DNA of 15,415 nucleotides from CAZVYN01 sp964631125 (GCA_964631125.1 CAZVYN010000088.1:1-15415); one strand, 5' to 3'. Counted from the stretch's first letter, positions 1-10,277 are shown. The notes: generated by a model from the sequence alone, not told the origin. Numbers and translations are program-made.

Positions 1-71
1 CCGCCCCCCCGCCCGGGATTTCCAATATTCCAGACCCTCGCGGCCAGCGAGCGGCCGCCGTCGCTCCCGAC

Positions 72-773
72 TTGGGTCGACTTTACGAAGCGCTCCGGGA
101 TCCGCTCGGGCGGTACGTCCAGCGGATGGTCAAGGACTCTGCGCAGGCGCAAGACATCGTCCACGACATCTTCCTGCAGTTGCACGCGAAGGCCGACCAG
201 CTCGCCCGGGTCGACAACATCGAGGCCTGGATGTACCGCGTGGCGCGCAACGCGGTGATCGATCACGTCCGCAAACAGGAGTCGGGATGGGGAGCGCGCG
301 CCGACTCGGCGGCGAGCGACGATGAAGTTGCGAACCTGGCCGGAGCGATCGAAGACGAAGAGGGCGCTGCGCGCGAGTCGAGCGCGGCGCTCCGCTTGGC
401 GTCGACGGTTCGATGCTTCATCGATGAACTGCCGGACCACTATCGAGACGCGCTCCGCTTGACCGAGTACGAGGGTCTCGATCGCCGCGCGTTGGCGGAC
501 CGCCAGAACATCTCGCTCACCGCCGCCAAGTCTCGCGTGCAACGCGCCAAGCGCCTGCTCATGGAATCGCTGCAACGATGCTGTCACCTCGAGTTCGATC
601 GCTACGGCACCCTGCTCGACTTCTCACCGCGAGGTCAGTGCTGCCCATGTGATCCGGGGCCGACAGATGTCACCGCATCGACCACCTCGACCACACCGAC
701 CGCACCGACCGCCTCTTGCTCGGGCAGCGCGAACACGAACCAGAACTTGTGTCAGAAGGAGGACTGCAGATGA
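72..773 (+). CDS. SigZ-like ECF RNA polymerase sigma factor with Cys-rich tail
   Basis: Extracytoplasmic-function sigma factor that would direct RNA polymerase to a small regulon. Region 2 spans about residues 8-70 (DIVHDIFLQLH, then NIEAWMYRVARNAVIDHVRK), and region 4 spans about 110-167 (DELPDHYRDALRLTEYEGL, then ISLTAAKSRVQRAKRLL). After region 4 comes a tail seen in SigZ-type factors: CCHLEFDRYG at 170-179 and CCPC at 190-193. It ends in a low-complexity Thr/Pro stretch with three more Cys. The cysteines could bind metal or sense thiol-reactive compounds (inference). The start shown is TTG at 72, but the frame stays open to the window edge, so the true start may lie upstream. The stop overlaps the start of the ArsI-like gene (ATGA), implying co-translation. 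No anti-sigma gene is visible. The family call is firm; the start is uncertain. Confidence 0.85.
   Translation: MGRLYEALRDPLGRYVQRMVKDSAQAQDIVHDIFLQLHAKADQLARVDNIEAWMYRVARNAVIDHVRKQESGWGARADSAASDDEVANLAGAIEDEEGAARESSAALRLASTVRCFIDELPDHYRDALRLTEYEGLDRRALADRQNISLTAAKSRVQRAKRLLMESLQRCCHLEFDRYGTLLDFSPRGQCCPCDPGPTDVTASTTSTTPTAPTASCSGSANTNQNLCQKEDCR
754..763 (+). promoter_or_regulatory. Strong ribosome binding site of the ArsI-like gene
   Basis: AGAAGGAGGA lies 6 nt before ATG 770 and sits inside the end of the sigma factor gene. It decides the start of the next gene: the in-frame alternative start at 716 would place the initiation codon upstream of this perfect Shine-Dalgarno site. The ATG overlaps the sigma factor stop as ATGA, an arrangement typical of translational coupling. 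Confidence 0.8.
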
Positions 774-1378
774 CCACCAAGTCCGAATCACACGCGAACG
801 AATTCTCGACCGCGGCCGCGCCGCGACCGGGCGTCGGCGATCGTTCAGACACCCGCGTCCACATCTCGCTCGACGTCCGTGATGTCGAAGCGTCGGTGAA
901 GTTCTACGAAGCGTTCCTCGGTGCGAAGGCGCACAAGGTGCGCAAGGGATACGCGAACTTCGACCTCGTCGAGCCGCCGCTCAAGCTCGCGTTCAACGAG
1001 CGCCGGAACGTGGAGCCGACGGACTCGCAGGAGGGCGTCCAGGCGAGCCGCGACGCCGACCTCAACCACCTCAGCCACCTCAGCCACCTCAGCCACCTCG
1101 GCTTCCAAGTCGCGACGACCGAACAGGTCCTCGCCGCGCGTCGCCGTCTGGTCGAAGCGGGACTCTGGACGCTCGAGGAGACAGGCGTCTGCTGCCACGC
1201 GCAGCAGGACAAGGTCTGGGTCAAGGATCCCGACGGCGTCTCGTGGGAGATCTATGCCGTCACCGACGATCTGCTCGAAGTCGACAAGGACGCCGATCAT
1301 CCCGTCGCGGACGACAAGCGCGCCAAGTCGCCGATGACCGCGTGCTGCACGGCCGTCGACACGGCGAAGTGCTGCTAG
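770..1378 (+). CDS. ArsI/CadI-family glyoxalase-fold protein (organoarsenical C-As lyase or metal resistance)
   Basis: Vicinal-oxygen-chelate fold protein of 202 aa. ArsI homologues are Fe(II)-dependent dioxygenases that demethylate trivalent methylarsenic; CadI relatives are linked to cadmium. Visible family features are VHISLDVRDVEASVKFYEAFLG at about 30-51 (metal ligand His31), HLGFQV with His109, the metalloid-binding vicinal pair Cys141-Cys142 in TGVCCHAQQDKVWVKDPDG, and the third ligand Glu160 in SWEIYAV. It is longer than usual: a 30-residue N-terminal extension, a 9-bp tandem repeat just before His109, and a C-terminal tail with two more Cys pairs (192-193 and 201-202). The start is ATG 770, with a strong RBS and ATGA overlap with the sigma gene. 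Its stop lies 18 bp from the stop of the convergent hydrolase gene. ArsI and CadI cannot be separated by eye. Confidence 0.85.
   Translation: MTTKSESHANEFSTAAAPRPGVGDRSDTRVHISLDVRDVEASVKFYEAFLGAKAHKVRKGYANFDLVEPPLKLAFNERRNVEPTDSQEGVQASRDADLNHLSHLSHLSHLGFQVATTEQVLAARRRLVEAGLWTLEETGVCCHAQQDKVWVKDPDGVSWEIYAVTDDLLEVDKDADHPVADDKRAKSPMTACCTAVDTAKCC
1061..1096 (+). repeat. 9-bp in-frame tandem repeat (4 copies) in the ArsI-like gene
   Basis: Four consecutive 9-mers: CTCAACCAC followed by three identical CTCAGCCAC. They encode LNH-LSH-LSH-LSH directly before LGFQV. Family members normally carry a single HLG at this point, so the copies look like slippage expansion of the segment bearing the metal-ligand His. 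Confidence 0.85.
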
Positions 1379-1396
1379 CCGCAGCAGCCGAAGCCG

Positions 1397-2215
1397 CTAC
1401 ACCAACGAGTAGGCAGCGCGGAAGCGATCGACCACGTCCAGGATCTGCGGATCGAGCAGCGCCCGCGCCCGCGCCGCGAGTTCCGCCGGTACGCCTCCGT
1501 AGAACGCCTCGGCGATCCCGCCGGTGATGCAGGCGATTGTGTCGGCATCGCCGCCCAGTGAGACCGCATTGCGAATCGCGTCTTCGTAGTCGGTCGACTC
1601 GAGGAACGCGATCAGCGCCGGCGGGACGGTTTGCTCGCAGATCTCGGTGAACTGGTACCTCGGCCGGATATCGTCGAGTCGTTCGCTCAGGTCGTAGCCC
1701 AACTCCGATTCGATGAACTTTCGGATCTCGTTCTTGGACTTCCCGTGGCGCGCCAGAAGCACCGCCGCCGCGGTCGCCTTGGCGCCGACGATCGCGCCGA
1801 CATGGTTGTGCGTCACGACCGCGCTGCGCTCCGCCCACTCGAGCACTTCGTCCATCGTGTCGAATGCGAACCCCACCGGACTGACGCGCATGGCCGAGCC
1901 GTTGCCGTAGCTGCCGTACGGCTGGTGCTCCGGAGTTTCGATCCACTCCGAGAACATCGTCCCGTAGCCGCGGCCGGGGTATCGCTTGGCCCACACGGCG
2001 AGCAGTTCGCTGAGTCTCGCGCCGCCGTGCTTCTCGCCGCCGTGCTTCTCGCCCCCGAGGCCATCGCCCCCCAAGATCCAGTCCGCGACCGCGACGGTGA
2101 GCACCGTGTCGTCGGTGAAGCTCGACCGCGGGACGAAGAGTTCGATGTCCTTCGTCTTGATTGCTCGGTACTCATACACCGAGCCGATGATGTCGCCGAG
2201 GATGGCGCCGAGCAT
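1397..2215 (-). CDS. ADP-ribosylglycohydrolase (DraG/ARH family)
   Basis: Hydrolase of 272 aa that removes ADP-ribose from modified proteins or related ADP-ribosyl compounds using two Mg2+ ions. Both family metal motifs are intact: SFTDDTVLTVAVADW (T34-D35-D36-T37) near the N terminus and SLGGDADTIACITGGIAEAFYG (D223-A-D225-T226) near the C terminus. The middle YGSYGNGSAMRVSPVG motif is also typical. The start ATG at 2215 is chosen over longer in-frame options because the family begins MLGAILGD and GGAGG (2222-2226) lies 6 nt upstream. A 15-bp duplication encodes GEKHG twice (residues 55-64). It is transcribed toward the ArsI-like gene and divergently from lgt. No ADP-ribosyltransferase partner is seen in the window, so the substrate is unknown. 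Confidence 0.9.
   Translation of the reverse strand: MLGAILGDIIGSVYEYRAIKTKDIELFVPRSSFTDDTVLTVAVADWILGGDGLGGEKHGGEKHGGARLSELLAVWAKRYPGRGYGTMFSEWIETPEHQPYGSYGNGSAMRVSPVGFAFDTMDEVLEWAERSAVVTHNHVGAIVGAKATAAAVLLARHGKSKNEIRKFIESELGYDLSERLDDIRPRYQFTEICEQTVPPALIAFLESTDYEDAIRNAVSLGGDADTIACITGGIAEAFYGGVPAELAARARALLDPQILDVVDRFRAAYSLV
2021..2050 (-). repeat. 15-bp tandem duplication in the ADP-ribosylglycohydrolase gene
   Basis: Two perfect copies of GCCGCCGTGCTTCTC (plus strand) encode GEKHG twice on the minus strand, in a loop after the TDDT helix. The reading frame is preserved. Confidence 0.85.
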
Positions 2216-2318
2216 GGAGGGCCTCCGTCTTGGAAATGGAGATGTCGCCAGAGAATACGCCGACCGATGGCCCGCCCGCGACTTGCTGCTAGGATGCGCG
2301 GCCGGAGGCGTCTGAACC

Positions 2319-3098
2319 ATGTGGCCTGTCATCCTCGAAATCGGTCCGCTCAAGCTCTACTCGTTCGGTCTGATGGCCGCGCTCGCCTTCTTGGCGGGCA
2401 GTCAACTCCTGCGGATCGAGTTCGAACGACGCAAGCTCGGCGTCGATCGCTGGAGCAACTACGCCGTCGGCGCGCTCCTCGGCGGATTCGTCGGCGCCCG
2501 CGTGAACTATCTGATCACGCACCTCGATGATCTCAAGCTCGACCCACGTGGCGCGCTCTTCTCCGGTTCCGGCCTCATCTGGTACGGCGGCCTCATCGGC
2601 GGCGTGCTCGTCGCCTATTTCTTCTCGCGTCGCTACAAGCAGCACTTCGGCGAGATCTCCGATGCGTTCTCACCCGCGCTCGTCGCGGCGTACATCCTCG
2701 GTCGAGTCGGCTGCCTCGTTTCGGGAGACGGCGACTACGGCGGACCGAGCGATCTCCCGTGGGCCATGGCCTTCCCGAACGGAATCGTTCCGACGACGGA
2801 GCGCGTGCACCCCACGCCGATCTACGAGGTGCTGCTGTCGTTGCCGATCCTCGCGTTCCTCTGGCGGACGCGGCACAAGAACTGGCCCGTCTGGACGCAG
2901 TTCGGCGTCTATCTCACGCTGACCGGCATCGAGCGGTTCGTCGTCGAGTACTGGCGGCTGAACCAGCCGGGCTTGCTCGGATTGACGACGCCCCAGCAAG
3001 TCAGCGTGGTGCTCGTCGCGATCGGCGCCGCGCTCTGGATCCGCGGCGCGCGCGCTGAGGGTACGGCCACCGCGCGGAGAATCGTACCGGCCGGCTGA
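2319..3098 (+). CDS. lgt: Prolipoprotein diacylglyceryl transferase (Lgt)
   Basis: Integral inner-membrane enzyme of 259 aa that transfers diacylglycerol from phosphatidylglycerol to the lipobox cysteine of prolipoproteins, the first step of lipoprotein maturation. Support comes from several hydrophobic segments (LYSFGLMAALAFLAG, YAVGALLGGFVGARV, GLIWYGGLIGGVLVAY, FGVYLTLTGIERF), the Lgt signature GRVGCLVSGDGDYG at 128-141, the HPTPIYE motif at 164-170 and ERFVVEYWR at 205-213. Length matches the family. ATG 2319 has GGAGG at 2304-2308, a slightly long 10-nt spacing. It is followed 14 bp later by the U32 gene, probably one transcript. Two lipoproteins in this window (7985-9541 and the partial one at the right edge) would be substrates. 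Confidence 0.95.
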   Translation: MWPVILEIGPLKLYSFGLMAALAFLAGSQLLRIEFERRKLGVDRWSNYAVGALLGGFVGARVNYLITHLDDLKLDPRGALFSGSGLIWYGGLIGGVLVAYFFSRRYKQHFGEISDAFSPALVAAYILGRVGCLVSGDGDYGGPSDLPWAMAFPNGIVPTTERVHPTPIYEVLLSLPILAFLWRTRHKNWPVWTQFGVYLTLTGIERFVVEYWRLNQPGLLGLTTPQQVSVVLVAIGAALWIRGARAEGTATARRIVPAG

Positions 3099-3112
3099 TA
3101 GACTCACGGCCG

Positions 3113-5890
<2,778 letters not shown>

Positions 5891-6127
5891 TCCGACCACG
5901 TACCGAGACCGAGGCTGGATCCCCCCGCAAGTTCGCTTGAAAGTCACCCTCCTCCTTCCGCGCTGAACCCCACCACACGACGTCTCTGCACCTTCGACTC
6001 GCCCTCAGGGCCTCCACAGTGCGGTTCGCTCCTGGGCGGACACTGCTCGGGGAACGACCGCGGGACGGACACATGGGGCGCTCCCGCCTCGAGGTCTGCC
6101 GCGACCGATCGATCAGATCGAGTCTTC

Positions 6128-6152
6128 GACGTGGCGTTCCTGACGCCACGTC
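6128..6152. terminator. Perfect 10-bp stem-loop, possible terminator downstream of the U32 gene
   Basis: GACGTGGCGT, loop TCCTG, ACGCCACGTC form a perfect GC-rich hairpin. On the plus strand it is followed by TCTTCCTCC, pyrimidine-rich but not a real T run. It lies 238 bp after the U32 stop. It could terminate that transcript or be a protein-binding palindrome. Confidence 0.35.
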
Positions 6153-7028
6153 TCTTCCTCCATCGAAAGGCAAAGGCATCGTTCATCGAACAGGCCTTAC
6201 CCGTGGAGCTTGAAAACGGACCAGCACCCGGTCTCTCAATGGTTGCAGTCCGTTTCATCCATACCGCCAGGCGACTCAGCGAACGACTGCATTCTGTGTC
6301 TACAATCGACCGCCCGAGCCAAGAAACACGACCTACCGAGCAGTGGGCTGCTGCGGGCTCTTCAGAAGGAGAGCTACCGAAGAATCGCCAACATCGCCTC
6401 GGCGAACAAACTTCTTGCTGTGCCTTCTGTAGCTCGCTAACACCGCTCGCGGCCAGCCGTCCACGCGCTTGGAAGCGGGAACAACCGTGAGTTCTGAGAT
6501 TGCAGAATCGAGCTGGCAACCGATGCCCCGCCGGCAGGCCGCGCGTAATGGGCCGTTGTCTCGGCGCTCCGAAACACGTCGTCAGCGGCCGGTATCTTCT
6601 AGTGGGTGCGGGGAGCAGACCCGAGCTCAGGGGCAACGTCACAGACGTCGGAATCTTCGACCACCATGTCCACCCCTGGACCATGGCAATCGACAGTTTC
6701 CGTGGCGACTCCTAACCATCGCGCAGTCGTCGTCGATCAATACGCGATTTGGTTCGCGGGCCAACCGTTCGATGTCTGAATTCATCGACAGCCGTATGGG
6801 GAGCCCGTTGCCACTCGGCGAATTCCGTCCGGCGCAACCTCGAGTGCATGGCGGTGGCGGAACGCGAGCAAAGGATCGCCCGGCATCCACGACGACAGCG
6901 CACTTTGGCGATAGCGTCGGGCGACCTGGGCCGGTGGTCATTCCGAAATCCGCCACGCCAATCGATATATTCGGTGGTGTGGGGACTTCCTGTGGGAACC
7001 ACGGAGGTATTGACTCCGACTCGCTGTC

Positions 7029-7052
7029 GCCCCCGAATTCGCCCCCGAATTC
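7029..7052. repeat. 12-bp tandem duplication upstream of the Hint gene
   Basis: Two perfect adjacent copies of GCCCCCGAATTC, followed by a partial third (GCCC). They lie about 65 bp upstream of the Hint protein start. The unit length is a multiple of 3, as in the repeats inside coding genes, but no coding region is established here. Confidence 0.8.
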
Positions 7053-7115
7053 GCCCGCGAGAAGAACCACGTTTTTGGGTTGCATCGTGTAATTGTCTGG
7101 AATGGGAGGCTGGTG

Positions 7116-7790
7116 ATGCGGAAGGAAGCAATACTCGTTTCGATGCTCATCTGCGCGACACTTGGCGGAAGTGCGAAGGCCGTGCCGAACTGCTGGCAAA
7201 TAACCTGTGCACCCCAAGCAGGCTGCAGCTCCTCGTAGATCGAATGGGGCACCTGCACCAACGACCTGAGACAGTGGAGATGTCACTGGGTCGGCACATG
7301 CGAGGATCACCTCGGAGCGTGGGAATGGTGTTGGTGCTCCACCACGATGAATCCCGGGTGCTTCCTGCCGGGAACACGAATCACCATGGTAGACAAGAGC
7401 ACGAAGCCGATAGAGGCAATCGCGGTGGGGGACCGAGTTCTCGCGTATGACGAAGCGTCGGGTATCATGTCGCCATCCGAAGTCGTCGCGCTCCATGCGC
7501 CGGTGCTTTCGGAATCCCATCTCGTGATCAATGGCTTTCTGAGGGTCACGGCTGTCCATCCATTTCTGACGAAGGGACGATGGCTGCAAGCGGGCCGACT
7601 GAAGGTCGGCGACACACTGACCATGGCCGACGGCTCGCAGACGAGAATTACAGAGATTCGCCGTGAAGCGGTGGAGACCATGGTCTACAACTTCAGTGTG
7701 GCCATGGGAACGTTTGTCGCGGAGGGCGTGATTGTTCACAACAAGGACCTTCCCTACGAGCAGCAACCCTGTCAGGACTGCGAAGAGTAG
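7116..7790 (+). CDS. Exported Cys/Trp-rich protein with C-terminal Hint domain, interrupted by in-frame TAG
   Basis: One frame of 225 codons runs from ATG 7116 (GGGAGG at 7104-7109, 6 nt upstream) to a TAG at 7788-7790, broken only by TAG at 7236-7238 (codon 41). Residues 1-22 form a signal peptide (MRKEAILVSMLICATLGGSAKA). Residues 23-80 are Cys/Trp-rich with nine cysteines at 26, 31, 37, 46, 56, 62, 72, 74 and, at the Hint start, 82. The Hint (hedgehog/intein) domain begins CFLPGTRITM at Cys82 with IEAIAVGDRVLAYD. It has the block-B motif TAVH (Thr146, His149) and ends VIVHN (His208-Asn209). The next residue is Lys, not Cys/Ser/Thr, so protein splicing is unlikely; hedgehog-like self-cleavage is possible. 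The tail QQPCQDCEE follows. It may be a nonsense pseudogene, a read-through gene or contain a sequence error. An ATG at 7347 could express the Hint part alone but has no clear RBS. Confidence 0.7.
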
Positions 7791-7984
7791 GTCCAGCGAC
7801 AGCTCCAGAATACGGTTTTGGGGGTAGAGCGCCGCTTGCCGTGACGCTCCGAGCTTCTCCCCCACACTCCTCACGAATCGAGCGCCTCCTCCGCTCGCCT
7901 CACGCGCGCCGACAACGATGAAGGGTGACCTAAGCGCATCTGCTGGCCGTTCGTCCCTCAGATCTCTCGGTGGAGGAAATTCCC

Positions 7985-9541
7985 ATGCGTCCAGTCGAAT
8001 TTCTGATCTGCGCGCTCTTGTGCTGCCTGCTCGGGTGCGGTAGCGACGGGGACGGACCAACCCCTGACGCGACGCCGCCGGCCAAGGTCGCGGATTTCCA
8101 TGTGATCGACAACACGCTCGATGTCGTCACGCTCGGCTGGACTGCGCCCGGAGACGACGGCGCCACAGGGCAGGCGTCCGTCTATGGCATTAGGTATTCA
8201 CAAACCCCGATCGACGAAGCTCGGTGGGATTCGAGTTCGACCGCAAGCGCGTTACCGCTCCCACAAAGGAGCGGGCAGTCGCAGTCCCTGACCATTTCGA
8301 GGCTGCAAGCGGGGACGTGGTGGTTTGGGCTGAAGAGTGCCGACGAAATCCCCAATTGGTCGCTGATATCGAATGTTGTTTCGGTCGCGGTGTCGGGTGA
8401 TCCTCCGCCAGGTCAGATCACGGATCTTGCAGTAGTGACGCAAGGGGCGACGAGCATATCGTTGCGCTGGACCGCGTCGGGGAGCGACGGCACCGTTGGC
8501 ACGGCCGGCGCGTACGACTTGCGGTACTCCGTAACTCCGATCACGGAGTCGAACTGGCCGGATGCGATTCCGGCCCAAGGCGTTCCACTGCCTCGATCGT
8601 CGGGAAGTCCAGAGGTTTTTGCCGTTACCGGCCTGGAGCGATCAACGACGTATTACTTTGCCATTCGGACGATAGACGACACGCCGACCTGGTCGGAGCT
8701 ATCGAACGTAGCGGCCGCGTTCACTCAGGAACGAGAGCGCCTCACGACCAGTCCCGCAACGGACGGCGCTTTTGGCGCTGACTGGTCTTCGGATGGGAGT
8801 CGCATTGTCTTCGTGGCGGATTGGGACCGTCTTCACTACGAGCAAGTGTATACGATAGCACCGGAAGGTGGTGACGCGGAGAAGTTGACAGACGAGCCGG
8901 AGGGTGTGTTCAGCGCCGCCTGGTCCCCCGACGGACGACGCCTCGCGATCGTCATACATCGAGAGAAGCGGCAACAGCTCTGGATTATGGAAGCTGAAAA
9001 AGGGGCGCAACCCGTCCAGCTCGTGGCGGTCGAGGATGCAAACGTCGGCGTATGTGCTTGGTCCCCTGACGGTACGCGGATCGCGTACTCACTGGTTGTT
9101 TCCCCGGGCGTCAGCCAGATCCGTACAGTGGAGGTAGAAGGCGGATTGACAGAGCTCCTGGTCGATCATCCGTCCAGGAATGGCTATCCCGACTGGTCGC
9201 CTAACGGACAGCAGATTGCCTTCTCGTCCAACAGAGGCGGAACCTACGACATCTGGATAGTCCCTTCGACGGGGGGCGATCCCATCCGACTGACCGATGC
9301 GCCGGGGTTCGATCTGTGGCCGACCTGGTCCCCGGATGGGACGCGGATTGCGTTCGGATCGGATCGCGGGGGCAATGAAGACATTTGGCAGATGTCAGCC
9401 ACAGGCGGAGAAGTGACTCAACTCACATTCGAATCTGCGGCGGAGTCGAAACCTTCGTGGTCGCCGGACGGAACTCGGATCGCATTTGGTTCGCTCCCCG
9501 AAGGCGCCAGCAGTGATATCTGGTTGCTGAGTTTGGAGTAG
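7985..9541 (+). CDS. Lipoprotein with two fibronectin III-like domains and a TolB/PD40 beta-propeller
   Basis: Protein of 518 aa. The signal sequence MRPVEFLICALLCCLLGC ends in lipobox LLGC with Cys18, so it should be lipidated and membrane-anchored. Residues about 32-135 and 138-245 are two similar FN3-like domains (KVADFHVIDNTLDVVTLGW and QITDLAVVTQGATSISLRW, both with GIRYS/DLRYS and ending in SNVVSV/SNVAAA). Residues about 250-518 contain six PD40 blades marked by WSPDGTRIAF-type motifs, as in TolB and other periplasmic propellers. These are binding and scaffold modules; no catalytic residues are seen and the ligand is unknown. The start is ATG 7985, with GGAGGA at 7972-7977 and 7-nt spacing; a GTG-type start 15 bp upstream lies on the RBS itself and is rejected. 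It stands alone between the Hint gene and the U32 relic. Confidence 0.88.
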   Translation: MRPVEFLICALLCCLLGCGSDGDGPTPDATPPAKVADFHVIDNTLDVVTLGWTAPGDDGATGQASVYGIRYSQTPIDEARWDSSSTASALPLPQRSGQSQSLTISRLQAGTWWFGLKSADEIPNWSLISNVVSVAVSGDPPPGQITDLAVVTQGATSISLRWTASGSDGTVGTAGAYDLRYSVTPITESNWPDAIPAQGVPLPRSSGSPEVFAVTGLERSTTYYFAIRTIDDTPTWSELSNVAAAFTQERERLTTSPATDGAFGADWSSDGSRIVFVADWDRLHYEQVYTIAPEGGDAEKLTDEPEGVFSAAWSPDGRRLAIVIHREKRQQLWIMEAEKGAQPVQLVAVEDANVGVCAWSPDGTRIAYSLVVSPGVSQIRTVEVEGGLTELLVDHPSRNGYPDWSPNGQQIAFSSNRGGTYDIWIVPSTGGDPIRLTDAPGFDLWPTWSPDGTRIAFGSDRGGNEDIWQMSATGGEVTQLTFESAAESKPSWSPDGTRIAFGSLPEGASSDIWLLSLE

Positions 9542-9584
9542 GACGTTGTCTCTCCCGGGATATCCGGACGCGGTCGGCGGAAGC

Positions 9585-9748
9585 GAATCGGGTGGCGAAG
9601 GCCGGATGAGATGCTGACGCGAAATCCAGGAAGTCTCGGGCGCCTACGCACCCCGCGCGAGGCACGGCCCGACGCCTGCCTGGATTTCATCGATCTCCGC
9701 GACCGGGCCGGTCAACGCCATGCCGCAATCGCCGCCGGAGTCGTGTAA
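9585..9748 (+). pseudogene. Relic of a second U32 gene (C-terminal fragment with internal deletion)
   Basis: One reading frame gives RRPDEMLTRNPGSLGRLRT and, shortly after, DLRDRAGQRHAAIAA ending in TAA at 9746-9748. These match two separate parts of the intact U32 protein of this window: PDEVLVRSLGSLERLRI (coded around 5176-5226) and ELRDRTGQRHPVIAD (around 5528-5572). The order is conserved, but about 290 bp between them is missing. The similarity also holds at DNA level (for example CTCCGCGACCG and CAACGCCAT). Nothing of the first 680 or so residues is present. It is a dead fragment of a paralogue or of an old partial duplication. Confidence 0.75.
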
Positions 9749-9824
9749 CCCCTTTACGGAGAGGTCAGTAGGGGGCCTCGCCACAAAATGAGACCCGCTT
9801 CTCGATTTGAGTGTTGAGACGAGA

Positions 9825-10277
9825 ATGAATTCTCGATACTTTCAACAGATGGAACAGCCGCACGTCCACACCTCGACGACTCCTCCCGTGCTCACGCCCT
9901 CGCGCTGGGACTTCGTCGGCATCACCGCTTCGTTGCTCTGCCTGCTGCACTGTTTGGCCATGCCGTTCGTGCTGCTCGCGTTCCCCGTCATCGAGCGCCT
10001 GATCCCCGCCGAGCATGAGGTCCACATGGCGCTCGGGGTCCTGGTCGGCGCAACCGGTCTCGTCGCCTTCCTCATCGGATACCGCGAGCACCGCCGCCTG
10101 CCGCTCTTCGCGGTGGCCGTGGTGGGAGTCACTGCGATCCTCGTCGGCAGCTTCGGCCACGAGACCCTGCCCTCACACAGTTGGGCCGAAGCGATCACGG
10201 TCTTCGGGAGCGTGGTCCTCGTCACCGCCCATCTGATCAATCTGCGTTTGTGTCAGCAGTGCCGACATACGCACTAG
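9825..10277 (+). CDS. MerC-like membrane protein (metal transport/resistance)
   Basis: Small four-helix membrane protein of about 150 aa. MerC-type proteins move Hg(II) or other soft metals across the inner membrane. The first helix carries the cysteine motif LLCLLHCLAMPF. It is followed by HEVHMALGVLVGATGLVAFLIGYREHRR, FAVAVVGVTAILVGSFGHE and VFGSVVLVTAHLINLRLC. The HxxHLALG-like loop, the GYREHRR turn and the AHLINLRLC end are the usual pattern of MerC-domain proteins. The C terminus CQQCRHTH and the N-terminal HVHT add possible metal ligands. The start is unsure: ATG 9825 has a weak GAGACGAG upstream, and ATG 9849 is an alternative with no SD. No mer operon or MerR is nearby, so mercury specificity is not shown. 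The next feature, on the other strand, is a truncated gene tail at the IS. Confidence 0.82.
   Translation: MNSRYFQQMEQPHVHTSTTPPVLTPSRWDFVGITASLLCLLHCLAMPFVLLAFPVIERLIPAEHEVHMALGVLVGATGLVAFLIGYREHRRLPLFAVAVVGVTAILVGSFGHETLPSHSWAEAITVFGSVVLVTAHLINLRLCQQCRHTH

Larger units (their letters stand above)
5891..7103. other. 1.2-kb region without a supportable gene
   Basis: Several ORFs overlap here on both strands, but none has a recognisable domain, a good RBS or natural composition; they are dominated by Arg, Pro and Ser as in shadow frames. The only structures I see are a perfect 10-bp inverted repeat at 6128-6152 and a 12-bp tandem duplication at 7029-7052. It is probably a decayed or regulatory region upstream of the Hint protein gene. 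Confidence 0.5.

Noticed and set aside
5944..6684. Minus-strand 246-codon open frame in the gap after the U32 gene
   Set aside because: No domain, no convincing RBS and unnatural composition; it is left as unannotated intergenic sequence.
7338..7790. True splicing intein
   Set aside because: The residue after His-Asn is Lys and there is no C-terminal host segment beyond a short tail, so splicing is not expected.
6639..8060. Long minus-strand open frame (473 codons) across the Hint gene
   Set aside because: It is antisense to a plus-strand frame with RBS, signal peptide and Hint motifs, and its translation shows no recognisable domain and an Arg/Pro-rich shadow composition.
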